Below are positions 34,337 through 43,843 of a stretch of DNA of 64,000 nucleotides, one piece after another (the stretch's first letter is position 1; each line of letters starts with the position of its first letter). The stretch comes from Deltaproteobacteria bacterium HGW-Deltaproteobacteria-19 (GTDB lineage: Bacteria; Desulfobacterota; Syntrophia; Syntrophales; PHBD01). A program made the translations under genes and the position numbers. The stretch covers positions 62,001-126,000 of the forward strand of contig PHBD01000005.1 in assembly GCA_002841865.1 (NCBI GenBank), given 5' to 3'. A model generated the notes under the pieces. The model did not search any database. It was not told the DNA's origin and saw only the letters and a program-made list of their open reading frames with translations.

Positions 34337-34437
34337 GGGCCGTTGAAAAACAACCGTCTGCTGCGTTTCCCTGATCCCTCACTGCTCGACGTACGGAAAA
34401 GTACGCCTCATGGCTCAGGACGGCGGGCACCTTGCAT
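34337..34437 (+). repeat. 124-bp palindromic repeat, copy 5 (truncated)
   Basis: Starts GGGCCGTTGAAAAA and matches the family through the inner CGTAC...GTACG palindrome to CCTTGCATC, then stops; the distal arm is missing. The break coincides with the TGA (34439-34437) of the convergent pyruvate decarboxylase-like gene. Same orientation as copy 4, 18 bp behind it. Confidence 0.75.
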
Positions 34438-36065
34438 CATGAGGCATTACGAAATTTCCGGGGCAGGGGCGGCGCCTCGTAAGTGTCTGTGACGACCTCT
34501 ATGTAGGCCCCGCTGCCGCATCCCTCCGCCTTTTTGACGGCGTCATCGAGCTCGCCGCACGTGGTCGCACGGGCGCTGAACCAGCCTTCGCATCCCAGTG
34601 CCTCGGGCAGCTTGTGGTAATGCCATTGCGCCAGGTCGTTGTAGTATATGCCGGGGTCCTTGCAGAGGAGGCGCTCGATCAGGTATCCGTTATTGTTGAT
34701 TACGAATATGATCGGCTTCAATCCGTAACGGTGGAACATGCAGATCTCCTGGGCCGTGAGCTGGTGGGAGCCTTCACCGGTGACAAGGATGGTTCGCCGG
34801 CTAGGGTCGGCCAGGGCCGCGCCGAAGGCGGCCGGCGTGGCCCAGCCGATGGAGCCCCACAGAGACTGATTATGAAACGTTGAGCCCGCGGGCATCCGGG
34901 CGAAAGCGAACCCCATGGACGCGGTGCCCGTCTCGACAATCACGATGTCTTCCGTTTTCAACATCCGTTCCATTCGCGGGTACAGGTATGACGAGGTAAT
35001 TTTGTCGGCCGGGCTGCCTGTCGGTTCACCGAGTCCCTGGACCCGAGGGGCTTTCACGTCCGTACGCCGGGGGAGCCTTCCCGCCAGGGCCGTCAGCACG
35101 TCCCTGATTTCCACGTTGTTGTAGACGGCATACCCCACCCGTACATGGTGAAGCGTGATGTTGATGCTTTTTGCCGGGTCGATTCTGGCGGTGAAGCCAC
35201 CGGAACTCAGATCCGTCATGAGCGCGCCGATTTCGATGACGCAGTCACAGCCCTCGACAAATTCGCGAACTTCCTCGTTCATGAGCCGTCCGTCATAGAT
35301 TCCGATATAGCCCGGATGGGTCTCATCCAGAACGGATTTGTCCATGATCATGGTGGCATAAGGGAGTCCCGATGCGCTCACCAGATCGGTTACGGATTCT
35401 TTCAGCCCGCAGCGGGAAACGATGATGCCCGGCAGGAAACAGGCGGATCCGGCGCGGCACACGACATCGACGATGGCGTCTACCGCCTTTTCAAGCGCCG
35501 AGGGGTCGCTTTCGCGGGTCTCGACGACCGGAACCGGTCCGTTCACCGGCATATCCGCATAATCGGCGGGGAAGGCCATGTAGACCGGTCGACGATCATA
35601 GAGTGCCGCCGCAATCAGCCGCTCCGTTTCGTAGATACAGTTGTCCGGGGTCAGGATCGCCCGTCCGCAGACCACGGGCTCGGTCATATGATAAAAAAAA
35701 TCGAATTGGCCGTTGCCGAACGTGTGATGAACCAGACGTCTGGCTTTCCTGGTTCCGCTCGATGGCATTCCCACCAGGTGAAAGACCGGAAGATGCTCCG
35801 CATATGAGCCGGCAATCCCGTTGACGGCGCTGAGCTCGCCCACCCCGTAGGTGGTGCTCAGTGCGCCGGCGCCCCGGATGCGGGCGTATCCATCAGCCGC
35901 GTAGGCGGCGTTCAGTTCATTGCAGTTGCCGATCCAGCGGAGGCTGCTGTCGGAGCAGATGGCGTCGTTGACCGGAAACGAAAAGTCTCCCGGCACCCCG
36001 AAAATTTCGTTTATGCCGATGGCCGAGAGACGCGAAAGTACATGCTGAATCACGGTCTTGTTCAT
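34437..36065 (-). CDS. Pyruvate/indolepyruvate decarboxylase-like TPP enzyme
   Basis: A 542-aa thiamine diphosphate enzyme of the pyruvate decarboxylase group, turning a 2-keto acid into an aldehyde and CO2. E50 (cofactor-activating Glu in NCNELNAAYAADGYAR) and the catalytic His pair H113-H114 (LVHHTFGNGQFDFF) fall at the same numbers as in Zymomonas PDC. The TPP motif is GEGS (430-433, usually GDGS) ending in NNNGY. Substrate may be pyruvate, phenylpyruvate or indolepyruvate. AAGGAGG precedes the ATG. Such decarboxylases are rare in strict anaerobes of this kind, so it may be acquired. It stands alone, and its 3' end touches truncated repeat copy 5. Confidence 0.82.
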   Translation of the reverse strand: MNKTVIQHVLSRLSAIGINEIFGVPGDFSFPVNDAICSDSSLRWIGNCNELNAAYAADGYARIRGAGALSTTYGVGELSAVNGIAGSYAEHLPVFHLVGMPSSGTRKARRLVHHTFGNGQFDFFYHMTEPVVCGRAILTPDNCIYETERLIAAALYDRRPVYMAFPADYADMPVNGPVPVVETRESDPSALEKAVDAIVDVVCRAGSACFLPGIIVSRCGLKESVTDLVSASGLPYATMIMDKSVLDETHPGYIGIYDGRLMNEEVREFVEGCDCVIEIGALMTDLSSGGFTARIDPAKSINITLHHVRVGYAVYNNVEIRDVLTALAGRLPRRTDVKAPRVQGLGEPTGSPADKITSSYLYPRMERMLKTEDIVIVETGTASMGFAFARMPAGSTFHNQSLWGSIGWATPAAFGAALADPSRRTILVTGEGSHQLTAQEICMFHRYGLKPIIFVINNNGYLIERLLCKDPGIYYNDLAQWHYHKLPEALGCEGWFSARATTCGELDDAVKKAEGCGSGAYIEVVTDTYEAPPLPRKFRNAS

Positions 36066-36611
36066 GTCCCTATCCCTCCTTGTTGAATGGAGAACCCTGT
36101 CAGATGTTACGTCCTGGAAAACCGGAGACTTCGTATTGTGAACCGCCCAGGCCCTGTTCCGCGGGAATGTTCCGTGCGTAATGCCGGTGAATGGTGAAGG
36201 AAAACCGGAAAACCGTCTCCCCGTCCGTCAGGTTGAGCGTCCTCTGGAGGATCCCCCAGGACGTCCCGAACGTTCCCGGCCGGCCTGCCGGTCCGGTTGG
36301 CTGACGGCAGGCAGGCTTGTGAACGGGCAATTCGAGAAGGCTGTATTCCCGGACCGGAACGGCCCTCAACTCATCCAAACGCCGATGCCGTCCAGGTCTC
36401 GGATACTCCCGGGGATCAACGAGGCAGGGTGTTCGGTGATTGCGGGCGCGAATCTTGAGATCAGACCTGTGATATGAATATTTTGGCAGGATTCATACCA
36501 TTCCTATGTCATCTTTGTCGAGAGCAAAACAAAGGACTCGGACGTTACTGTCTGGTTCCGTATCCGTTTTTGATGCACTGGAGGGCGACAAATGAAATCC
36601 GTCCGCCTCTT
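36066..36611. other. Intergenic region upstream of the decarboxylase
   Basis: 546 bases without a convincing gene. A 92-codon minus-strand frame (36378-36100) has one protein-like stretch (GETVFRFSFTIHRHYA) but no ribosome site and no family I know; it could be a decayed gene. No clear promoter or terminator was recognised. The deformylase gene ends at the right border. Confidence 0.4.
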
Positions 36612-37178
36612 CTAGAAGCGCACGCCGAGGACCTCCGCGAAGAAGCGTTCCTTCTTCTTCGGATACCAGAGGCTTCCCTCATAATCGACGATGAGCCTGC
36701 CGTCCAGATGGTCCATCTCGTGCTGGGCGATGCGGGCCAGGAAGTCAAGGTAGCGGCGGTTGAGTTTTTTCCCATACCGGTCCAGCGCCCGGACCTTGAT
36801 TTCCGGGAAGCGGTCGATCTCCACCTGGATGTCGGGGCAGGAAAGACAGCCCTCCGCCCCCTTCACCGGCTCGCCCCGGGACTGGGTGATCCGCGGGTTG
36901 ACCAGGACGTCGTAGTCGTCCTCTTTCCTCGACCAGTTTTTCTCCTCGAAGTCCTTGTTGCGAAACACAATGATCCGCTCGCTGATGCCTATCTGCGGAG
37001 CCGCCAGGCCCAGGGCGTCATTCCGTTCCAGGAAGGTTTTCACCAGGGTCTCGATATTCCGGAGTGTCTCCGGCGTGAACGGAGACGCAGCCTCCCGGCA
37101 GGGAGTCCTCAGGACGGCGGCGTCGCCGACGTTTCGGCCGGTTTCGGTCCACAAGGTCAGAACTCTTCTTTCCAACAT
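36612..37178 (-). CDS. def: Peptide deformylase
   Basis: A 188-aa metalloenzyme that removes the formyl group from nascent proteins. All three motifs are present: GLAAPQIG (57-64), EGCLS (110-114) with the metal-binding Cys, and QHEMDHLDG (152-160) with the two His and the catalytic Glu. The arrangement is typical, with a slightly longer N terminus. The ribosome site is weak (AAGGA 15 nt upstream), so the exact start is uncertain. It is not paired with fmt here, unlike in many bacteria. Confidence 0.93.
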   Translation of the reverse strand: MLERRVLTLWTETGRNVGDAAVLRTPCREAASPFTPETLRNIETLVKTFLERNDALGLAAPQIGISERIIVFRNKDFEEKNWSRKEDDYDVLVNPRITQSRGEPVKGAEGCLSCPDIQVEIDRFPEIKVRALDRYGKKLNRRYLDFLARIAQHEMDHLDGRLIVDYEGSLWYPKKKERFFAEVLGVRF

Positions 37179-37320
37179 GCCGATTCGTATGTTCCTTTCC
37201 GGTTTATGAGTTTTTTGTCCCTATAGCACCGGGTGTCGCCTGTTGCAAGTGAACGGGCGAAACCCCTTGATTATTTATGGAGCCTCTGTTAGCCTCTGCC
37301 CCTCACCAACGGAAGAACCC

Positions 37321-38592
37321 ATGTTGACCCCTTTGATTATTCACCGGATCATCAGCAAGCAAGCCAGGGCGGAATTTGCCAGGGCCATGAATTTCGAAAT
37401 CGGCCCTCCTCCGGAGCTTCCAGCCTGTACCGATTCGGAGTCGCGGCTTCTCTACCTCCATATTCCTTTTTGCGAACGGCTGTGCCCGTACTGCTCGTTC
37501 AACCGGTTCGTCTTTCAGGAAAAGGTCTGCCGCCGTTATTTCAAGGCCCTGAGGAAAGAGATGGGCCTCTACCGGGAACGGGGGTACGATTTCCAGGGCA
37601 TCTACGTCGGAGGCGGTACGCCGACGGTTCTTCCCGACGAACTGGCGGAGACCCTTCTCCTGGCGCGGGAGACGTTCGGTATCCGCGAGATATCCGTGGA
37701 GACCAACCCGAATCACCTGACGGACCAGAATGTGAAAATCCTGCGACAGGCCGGAGTGAACCGCCTGTCGGTGGGTGTTCAGAGCTTCGACAACGGGCTG
37801 CTGCGCCAGATGGAGCGCCGCGACAAGTATGGCGACGGGGAGGAGATCCTCGGCCGCCTCCGTTCATGCCTGGGGGCTTTCGATACCCTCAATGCCGACA
37901 TGATTTTCAACTTTCCCACCCAGACGCCCAAGATGCTCGATCGGGATCTGGATGTTCTCCTGGGGAGCGGTGTCGATCAGGTGACCTATTATCCCCTGAT
38001 GGTGTCCGATTCCACTCGCCAGATGGTAACCCGGACGCTCGGATACGTGGATATGAAGCAGGAAGGCCTGTTTTACCGGCAGATTCTCGAACGGCTCCGT
38101 CCGACGTACCGGATGTCCTCCGCCTGGTGCTTCTCCCGCAAACCCTCCCTCATCGATGAGTACATCGTGGATTACGACGAGTACGCCGGGCTGGGCAGCG
38201 GATCCATCGGGTATCTCCACGGCACCTGTTACGCCAACACCTTCGACGTGGCCGAATACGTCGGCCGGATCGGGCGGGGGGAGGTGCCGCTGATGGCCTC
38301 CCGGACATTCAGTTTGCAGGAGAGGGTCCGTTACGATTTTATGATGAAGCTGTTTGGCATGGAGCTCCAGGAATCCAGCCTGCGGAAAAAGTACGGGGCC
38401 ATATACAAGTATCTCTGGAAAGACATCGCTGCCTTTACCGCGGCAGGAGGACTCCGTTATCGTAACGGTACGTTTTCCCTGACGGAGCGGGGATGCTACC
38501 ACTGGGTGATCCTGATGCGGGAATTTTTCACGGCGGTGAACAACTTCCGCGATTTCTGCCGCGATGCCATCGAGTCTCCACTGGTGTGGTGA
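37321..38592 (+). CDS. HemN/HemW-like radical SAM protein
   Basis: A 423-aa radical SAM protein of the coproporphyrinogen III dehydrogenase family. The cluster motif is CERLCPYCSF (C51, C55, C58), then GIYVGGGTPTVLPDEL, SVETNPNHLT and LSVGVQSFDNGLLRQM. The family covers anaerobic heme synthesis (HemN), heme chaperones (HemW) and heme-degrading homologues. The C-terminal part looks more like the general family than true HemN, so the substrate is left open. The ATG at 37321 follows GGAAGAACCC; an in-frame upstream extension is not protein-like. Confidence 0.8.
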   Translation: MLTPLIIHRIISKQARAEFARAMNFEIGPPPELPACTDSESRLLYLHIPFCERLCPYCSFNRFVFQEKVCRRYFKALRKEMGLYRERGYDFQGIYVGGGTPTVLPDELAETLLLARETFGIREISVETNPNHLTDQNVKILRQAGVNRLSVGVQSFDNGLLRQMERRDKYGDGEEILGRLRSCLGAFDTLNADMIFNFPTQTPKMLDRDLDVLLGSGVDQVTYYPLMVSDSTRQMVTRTLGYVDMKQEGLFYRQILERLRPTYRMSSAWCFSRKPSLIDEYIVDYDEYAGLGSGSIGYLHGTCYANTFDVAEYVGRIGRGEVPLMASRTFSLQERVRYDFMMKLFGMELQESSLRKKYGAIYKYLWKDIAAFTAAGGLRYRNGTFSLTERGCYHWVILMREFFTAVNNFRDFCRDAIESPLVW

Positions 38593-38800
38593 GGATAGCC
38601 TTTCTTCTGCCAGTGGATGCGTGCCGGGCCGCTGGCGGGATACGAGGGGAAACATTTCCCCCTCGTCGGCAGGAAGCTTCCTTTTCTCCGGAACGATCGG
38701 TCGCCGACTCCGACGAGTTGGGGCGCCGGCATGAAATTCCGGTTGTGGACAGGCAGGGAATAAACAGCAGCACAGGATTCCGGGAGGGAGAGGCATAGAT

Positions 38801-40213
38801 ATGGAGGAACGGACAAAATCCCGGCTGCGGAAGCTGCCGAAGATTGACGAACTGATGCTGCTCCTGGAGAAGCGGGACCTCGTCCGGCAGATGCCCAGGG
38901 AATTCGTCCGGGAGGCATGCCGCACCGCCGTCGACGACCTGCGCCGCCGGATCCTGGCGGCGGATGCGGAAGAAGCGTTTTCCGTTCCGGATCTGCGGAC
39001 CGTGGCGGACGGTGTGGAAGAGAGGTTGGCAGACCTGCGGTCCCCCCGGCTGAAGCGGGTTGTGAATGCCACCGGGGTGATCCTGCATACGAACCTGGGA
39101 CGGGCCCCCCTCAGCCGGGAGGCGGTCCGCCGCGTGGCGGAGGTGGCCGGCGGCTACTCGAACCTGGAGTTTGATCTGGAGAAAGGAGAGCGGGGACTCC
39201 GGTACGATCACGTCCGGGATCTTCTCCTTGTCCTGACCGGGGCGGAAGAGGCCCTGGTAGTGAACAACAACGCCGCCGCCGTTCTCCTGGTTCTCAACAC
39301 CCTGGCGGAAGGCCGGGAAGCCATTGTTTCCCGTGGAGAGCTGGTCGAGATCGGCGGGGAGTTCCGGATTCCTGAAGTCATGGAGAAGAGCGGCGTCCGC
39401 CTCCGGGAGGTTGGTTCGACCAACCGGACCCGCCTGGGAGACTACGAGCGGGCCGTCACGGAACAGACGGGCATGATCCTGAAAGTGCATACGAGCAACT
39501 TTCGGATTCTCGGCTTCACGGAAGAGGTGGGCATTTCCGACCTCGTTGCGCTTGGGGGCAGGGCCGGCATCCCGGTCATGCACGACCTGGGCAGCGGTTG
39601 CCTCATCGACCTCACACCTTACGGGCTGGAACATGAACCCACGGTCCGGGAGGTCGTGGCCTCCGGGGCGGATGTGGTGACCTTCAGCGGGGACAAGCTC
39701 CTTGGCGGGCCGCAGGCGGGAATCATCCTCGGCCGGCGGGAGAGCCTGGAGCAAATCCGCAGAAATCCCCTGAACCGAGCCCTGCGAATCGACAAGCTTA
39801 CCCTGGCGGCCCTCGAGGCGACCCTGGCCGCCTATCTTGAACCGGATCGGGCCCTGCAGGAAATCCGCGTCCTGAAATCCCTCACCGAGACTCTGGATGC
39901 GGTGCGAAAGCGCGCCCGCAGGCTGATGACCCTTGTCCGGAGGTCGGGACTCGAAGGGATCACCCTGGTCCTTCGATCCGGGGTCGCGATGGCAGGCGGC
40001 GGTTCCCTCCCCGCCCGGGATATCCCGACCTGGCTGGTCGGTGTGAAGATGGCCGGCCTTTCGCCCTCTTCGCTGGGAGAGCGACTTCGGCGGCTCCCGC
40101 TGCCGGTCGTCGTCCGGATCGCCGACGAGGAAGTCCTCTTTGACGTCCGCACCCTGGACGAGAGCGATCTCCATGCGGTTCGGGACGCCCTGCGGACGGT
40201 GTCGGCGACGTGA
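38801..40213 (+). CDS. selA: L-seryl-tRNA(Sec) selenium transferase
   Basis: A 470-aa PLP enzyme that converts seryl-tRNA(Sec) to selenocysteyl-tRNA(Sec) with selenophosphate. The PLP lysine is K299 in TFSGDKLLGGPQAGII; NATGVILHTNLGRAPLS and GSTNRTRLGDYERA are typical. Length is normal. It implies the organism makes selenoproteins, but neither selB, selC nor a recognisable selenoprotein lies in this window. Its stop overlaps the GTG start of the pseudouridine synthase, so selA, rluD and yfiH form a coupled unit. Confidence 0.95.
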   Translation: MEERTKSRLRKLPKIDELMLLLEKRDLVRQMPREFVREACRTAVDDLRRRILAADAEEAFSVPDLRTVADGVEERLADLRSPRLKRVVNATGVILHTNLGRAPLSREAVRRVAEVAGGYSNLEFDLEKGERGLRYDHVRDLLLVLTGAEEALVVNNNAAAVLLVLNTLAEGREAIVSRGELVEIGGEFRIPEVMEKSGVRLREVGSTNRTRLGDYERAVTEQTGMILKVHTSNFRILGFTEEVGISDLVALGGRAGIPVMHDLGSGCLIDLTPYGLEHEPTVREVVASGADVVTFSGDKLLGGPQAGIILGRRESLEQIRRNPLNRALRIDKLTLAALEATLAAYLEPDRALQEIRVLKSLTETLDAVRKRARRLMTLVRRSGLEGITLVLRSGVAMAGGGSLPARDIPTWLVGVKMAGLSPSSLGERLRRLPLPVVVRIADEEVLFDVRTLDESDLHAVRDALRTVSAT

Positions 40214-41187
40214 CCGGGAACCCGCCGAAGACGGAACAATATACGGTCACCGAGGCCAATGAAGGGGTGCGCCTGGATGTGTATCTGGCCGGTCGGGATG
40301 CAGGCCTTTCGAGGTCCCAGATCCGGAGGGCCGTTGAGGAGGGACGGGTCTTTGTCGATGACCGGCAGGTGAAGGCAGGGCACCGGCTCCGCACGGGAGA
40401 GACGGTGGAATTGACGATTCCCGAGCCTGCGCCGTGTGCGGTTCAGCCGGAGGCGATTCCGCTGTCCGTCGTTTTCGAAGACGAGCACCTGCTGGTGGTG
40501 GACAAACCGGCGGGAATGGTGGTCCACCCGGCGGCGGGCCATTCCAGCGAGACCCTCGTGCACGCCCTTCTCCATCACTGCCGCGATCTCTCCGGCATCG
40601 GCGGGGTGCTTCGGCCGGGGATCGTCCATCGCCTGGACCGCGACACGTCGGGGTTGCTCCTGGTTGCCAAGACGGACGAGGCCCATCGGTCTCTCACCGC
40701 GCAATTCCGGGACCGCCGGATCGACAAGACCTATCTTGCCCTGGTTCTGGGGACGCCACCGACGGAGACGGGGGAGGTCCTCCTGCCCGTGGGGCGGCAC
40801 CCGTCGGACAGGAAGAAGATGTCCACACGAAGCTCCCGGGGCCGCGACGCCATCACCCGCTGGCGCGTGCTGGAGCGCCTCGGAGTCGTGACGCTGCTCG
40901 AGGTTGACCTGGAGACGGGACGGACCCATCAGATCCGGGTTCATCTAAGTTCCCAGGGCTATCCGGTCGTCGGGGACGTCGTTTATGGGAAGTCCGGCTT
41001 GCTGAAATCGGTTGCGGATACGGAAACCCGGTCCATTCTCCGGGGAGTGAAGCGCCAGGCCCTGCACGCGGCCCGGATTGTGTTCCGGCATCCCGTTCAC
41101 GGGACCCAGCTGTCCTTCCAGTCCCCGTTGCCGGAGGACCTGGCTGGGTTGTGCGAGGCCCTTCGTGAGAGGCGGATGCATGTTTGA
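40210..41187 (+). CDS. rluD: RluD-family 23S rRNA pseudouridine synthase
   Basis: A 325-aa protein with an N-terminal S4 RNA-binding domain (VRLDVYLAGRDAGLSRSQIR) and the catalytic RluA-type motif IVHRLDRDTSGLLLVAKT, with D143 as nucleophile; LETGRTHQIRVHLSSQGYPV is also typical. It modifies uridines in 23S rRNA; RluD is the best match, though RluC-like relatives share these motifs. It starts with GTG overlapping the selA stop by 4 nt and overlaps yfiH by 8 nt. Confidence 0.88.
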   Translation: MTGNPPKTEQYTVTEANEGVRLDVYLAGRDAGLSRSQIRRAVEEGRVFVDDRQVKAGHRLRTGETVELTIPEPAPCAVQPEAIPLSVVFEDEHLLVVDKPAGMVVHPAAGHSSETLVHALLHHCRDLSGIGGVLRPGIVHRLDRDTSGLLLVAKTDEAHRSLTAQFRDRRIDKTYLALVLGTPPTETGEVLLPVGRHPSDRKKMSTRSSRGRDAITRWRVLERLGVVTLLEVDLETGRTHQIRVHLSSQGYPVVGDVVYGKSGLLKSVADTETRSILRGVKRQALHAARIVFRHPVHGTQLSFQSPLPEDLAGLCEALRERRMHV

Positions 41188-41998
41188 ACTCGTGCAGAGG
41201 GGGCCCATATCGTACCTGGAGTGCGTGCCCCTGAGGGAACTGGGCTTTGTAACCCATGCCTTCTGCACGCGTCGGGAGGGAGTCAGCGCCGGGGCCTTCA
41301 AAAGCCTCAACTTCAGCACCTCCGAAGGAGACCCGGAGGAGTGTGTCCGGGCGAACTGGGACCGGACGGCGGAAGCCTTCGGCCTGTCCCGCCGCCAGTT
41401 TTTCAACGTTCACCAGGTGCACGGGAACGAGGTCCTGGTCATCGACGATCCAGCGTTCAGGACCTTCACCTGCCAGCCCCTTCGTTACGATGCGATTGTC
41501 ACGGCCCGGCCGGGCCTGGCCCTCTGCATCCGGACGGCCGACTGTGTTCCCATCCTGCTGGCGGATTCCCGGAAGGGGGCCGTCGCGGCGGTTCATGCGG
41601 GCTGGCGGGGGACATCCCTGGGCGTCGCAGCCCGGGCCGTCGACTGCCTCCGGGAGCACTTTGCCTCGGATCCGCGGGACTTGCTGGCGGCGGTGGGTCC
41701 TTCCATCGGGCCTTGCTGCTATGAGGTGGACAAACCCGTCCACCGGTCCATGGAGGCCCTGGGACCCGACCGGACATCGTTTCTGGCCGCGGTGGGGAAG
41801 GGAAAGTGGAAATTCGACCTGGCGGCGGAGAACCGTTCCCAGTTGCTGGAGCGGGGGCTTTCTCCGGAGCGGATCTATCTCTCCGGCGCCTGCACGTCCT
41901 GTGAGTCCGAACGCTGGTTTTCCCATCGCCGGGACGCGGGGCGGACAGGCAGGCACCTGAATTTCATTTTTATGGACCGGACGCCGCAGATCCTGTAA
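41180..41998 (+). CDS. YfiH/laccase-domain purine nucleoside phosphorylase-like protein
   Basis: A 272-aa polyphenol oxidase (YfiH) family protein. It has the zinc-site motifs HQVHGNEV, RTADCVPILLAD and AAVHAGWRGTS, and a GPSIGPCCYEVD loop. Members act on purine nucleosides and influence peptidoglycan editing; the laccase name is historic. The ATG at 41180 overlaps the end of rluD, an arrangement (rluD-yfiH) common in bacteria. Confidence 0.9.
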   Translation: MFELVQRGPISYLECVPLRELGFVTHAFCTRREGVSAGAFKSLNFSTSEGDPEECVRANWDRTAEAFGLSRRQFFNVHQVHGNEVLVIDDPAFRTFTCQPLRYDAIVTARPGLALCIRTADCVPILLADSRKGAVAAVHAGWRGTSLGVAARAVDCLREHFASDPRDLLAAVGPSIGPCCYEVDKPVHRSMEALGPDRTSFLAAVGKGKWKFDLAAENRSQLLERGLSPERIYLSGACTSCESERWFSHRRDAGRTGRHLNFIFMDRTPQIL

Positions 41999-42013
41999 AA
42001 GAATAAAAAACTA

Positions 42014-42042
42014 TTGACACATTAGGGGGCATCGGGTAGAGG
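42014..42042 (+). promoter_or_regulatory. Promoter and long leader for rho
   Basis: TTGACA (42014-42019), 17 bp, TAGAGG (42037-42042). The start near 42049 leaves a leader of about 210 nt before rho. Rho genes are often controlled by Rho-dependent termination in such leaders; no open frame or terminator hairpin was found in it. Confidence 0.45.
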
Positions 42043-42258
42043 GAGTCGGGAATTTTGAAAGGTAACTTCTAAGCCTCCCTTTTCAAGTGTTTCCAGCGTT
42101 CCAATTGGCAAACCGGTTCTAATCCAGATTCGTCTTTCTGTCACATGGCCAATTCCACTTGAAGACAGTGGGAATCATGGTGCCCGGAACAGTCACGCGT
42201 GCAGGCGGGTGATGATGTTCCGGCTGGATCCGTGCAGCGACACGGAAAGGAAATTCAC

Positions 42259-43506
42259 ATGAACATAGAGGAAATTAAAAGACTCCCCATCAGCGAATTG
42301 GCCGGCCTGGCAAAGGATCTCAACGTGCCGGGCGCCGGAGGCATGCGGCGGCAGGACCTCATCTTTTCCATCCTGCAGGCGCAGTCCGACAAGAACGGCG
42401 TCATCTCCGGTTCCGGCGTTCTGGAAATCCTTCCGGATGGTTTCGGGTTTCTCCGCGCCGTGGATTACAATTATCTCCCCAGCCCGGACGACATCTACGT
42501 GTCTCCCTCCCAGATCCGGCGCTTCAGCCTGCGGACCGGCGATACAATTTCAGGAGAGGTCCGGCCTCCCAAGGAAGGGGAGAAATACTTCGCCCTGTTG
42601 AAGGTGGATTCGGTCAACTTCGAACATCCCGACGCTGCGCGGGATAAAATCCTGTTTGACAATCTTACGCCGCTCTATCCCCAGGAGAAACTGAGCCTGG
42701 AGTCGGACACGGAGAATTTCTCGACCCGGATCATGGACCTGTTCACTCCCATCGGGAAAGGTCAGCGGGGCCTCATCGTATCCCCCCCCCGGGCGGGGAA
42801 AACGGTTCTCCTGCAGGATATCGCCCATAGCATCGCCAAGAACCACCCGGAAGTGATCCTCATGGTGCTGCTCATCGACGAGCGGCCGGAGGAAGTCACC
42901 GACATGCAGCGGAGTGTCCAGGGGGAGGTTATCTCCTCCACGTTCGATGAACCGGCCACCCGGCACGTCCAGGTGGCGGAAATGGTCATTGAAAAAGCGA
43001 AGAGGCTTGTGGAGCACAAACGCGACGTGGTCATTTTGCTTGACAGCATCACCCGGCTGGCCCGGGCGTACAATACCGTGGTTCCCCCCAGCGGGAAGGT
43101 TCTCTCCGGCGGCGTCGATTCCAATGCCCTCCACAAACCGAAGCGCTTCTTCGGGGCCGCCCGGAACATCGAAAACGGCGGGAGCCTGACCATCATCTCA
43201 ACGGCCCTCATCGACACGGGAAGCCGGATGGACGAGGTCATCTTCGAGGAATTCAAGGGGACCGGCAACATGGAGTTGCACCTGGACCGCCGCATCGCCG
43301 ACCGCAGGATCTTCCCCGCCTTCGACCTTATCCGCTCGGGAACCCGGAAGGAAGAACTCCTGATCCCGAAGGTCAACCTGAACCGGGTCTGGATCCTCCG
43401 CAGGCTTCTCCAGGAGATGAATCCCCTGGACGCCATGGAGTTCATCATCGACAAGATCCGGAAGAGCGACACGAACAAGCTGTTTCTGGATTCCATGAAC
43501 CAGTAA
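42259..43506 (+). CDS. rho: Transcription termination factor Rho
   Basis: A 415-aa hexameric RNA helicase that ends transcription at Rho-dependent sites. The N-terminal helical domain and cold-shock-like RNA-binding part ([15 protein letters not shown]) precede the ATPase with Walker A SPPRAGKT (K181) and Walker [27 protein letters not shown] and the Q-loop region are present. No extra acidic or repeat insert, so it is the compact form. AAAGGA lies 8 nt before the ATG at 42259; 20 in-frame codons upstream are not used. Confidence 0.97.
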   Translation: MNIEEIKRLPISELAGLAKDLNVPGAGGMRRQDLIFSILQAQSDKNGVISGSGVLEILPDGFGFLRAVDYNYLPSPDDIYVSPSQIRRFSLRTGDTISGEVRPPKEGEKYFALLKVDSVNFEHPDAARDKILFDNLTPLYPQEKLSLESDTENFSTRIMDLFTPIGKGQRGLIVSPPRAGKTVLLQDIAHSIAKNHPEVILMVLLIDERPEEVTDMQRSVQGEVISSTFDEPATRHVQVAEMVIEKAKRLVEHKRDVVILLDSITRLARAYNTVVPPSGKVLSGGVDSNALHKPKRFFGAARNIENGGSLTIISTALIDTGSRMDEVIFEEFKGTGNMELHLDRRIADRRIFPAFDLIRSGTRKEELLIPKVNLNRVWILRRLLQEMNPLDAMEFIIDKIRKSDTNKLFLDSMNQ

Positions 43507-43596
43507 AATACCGCTTGAATTTTCCGGCGGATTTGATTAGATGCACAGCCCTTCGTTACATGGTTCGCATAACACGGAAAAAGGAGAGTAAGTCCC

Positions 43597-43815
43597 ATGA
43601 AAGAGGGAATCCATCCGGAATACAAGAAAACGACCATCACCTGCGTCTGCGGGAACGTCATTGAAACGAAATCCACCCGGCAGGACATCAAGGTAGAGAT
43701 CTGTTCCAACTGCCACCCTTTCATTACGGGGAAACAGAAGATTGTCGATACCGCCGGCAGGGTGGAGCGGTTCAAGAAGAAGTATGCCTTCCTGGACCAG
43801 AAAAAGGAAGCATAA
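43597..43815 (+). CDS. rpmE: 50S ribosomal protein L31, zinc-binding form
   Basis: A 72-aa ribosomal protein with zinc ligands C16 and C18 (CVC) and C36 and C39 (CSNC), the C+ form, then [26 protein letters not shown] precedes the ATG. It follows rho by 90 bp, a common pairing. Confidence 0.96.
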   Translation: MKEGIHPEYKKTTITCVCGNVIETKSTRQDIKVEICSNCHPFITGKQKIVDTAGRVERFKKKYAFLDQKKEA

Positions 43816-43821
43816 ACGGCT

Positions 43822-43843
43822 CCTCCGCTTGCGGGGGGCTTTC
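43822..43843 (+). terminator. Weak terminator after rpmE
   Basis: CCTCCG and CGGGGG form a 6-bp stem (one G-T pair) around CTTG, followed by GCTTTC. It begins 7 nt after the rpmE stop. Confidence 0.3.

Noticed and set aside
38801-40213. Selenoprotein genes near selA
   Set aside because: No in-frame TGA with continuing homology was seen in any gene of the window.
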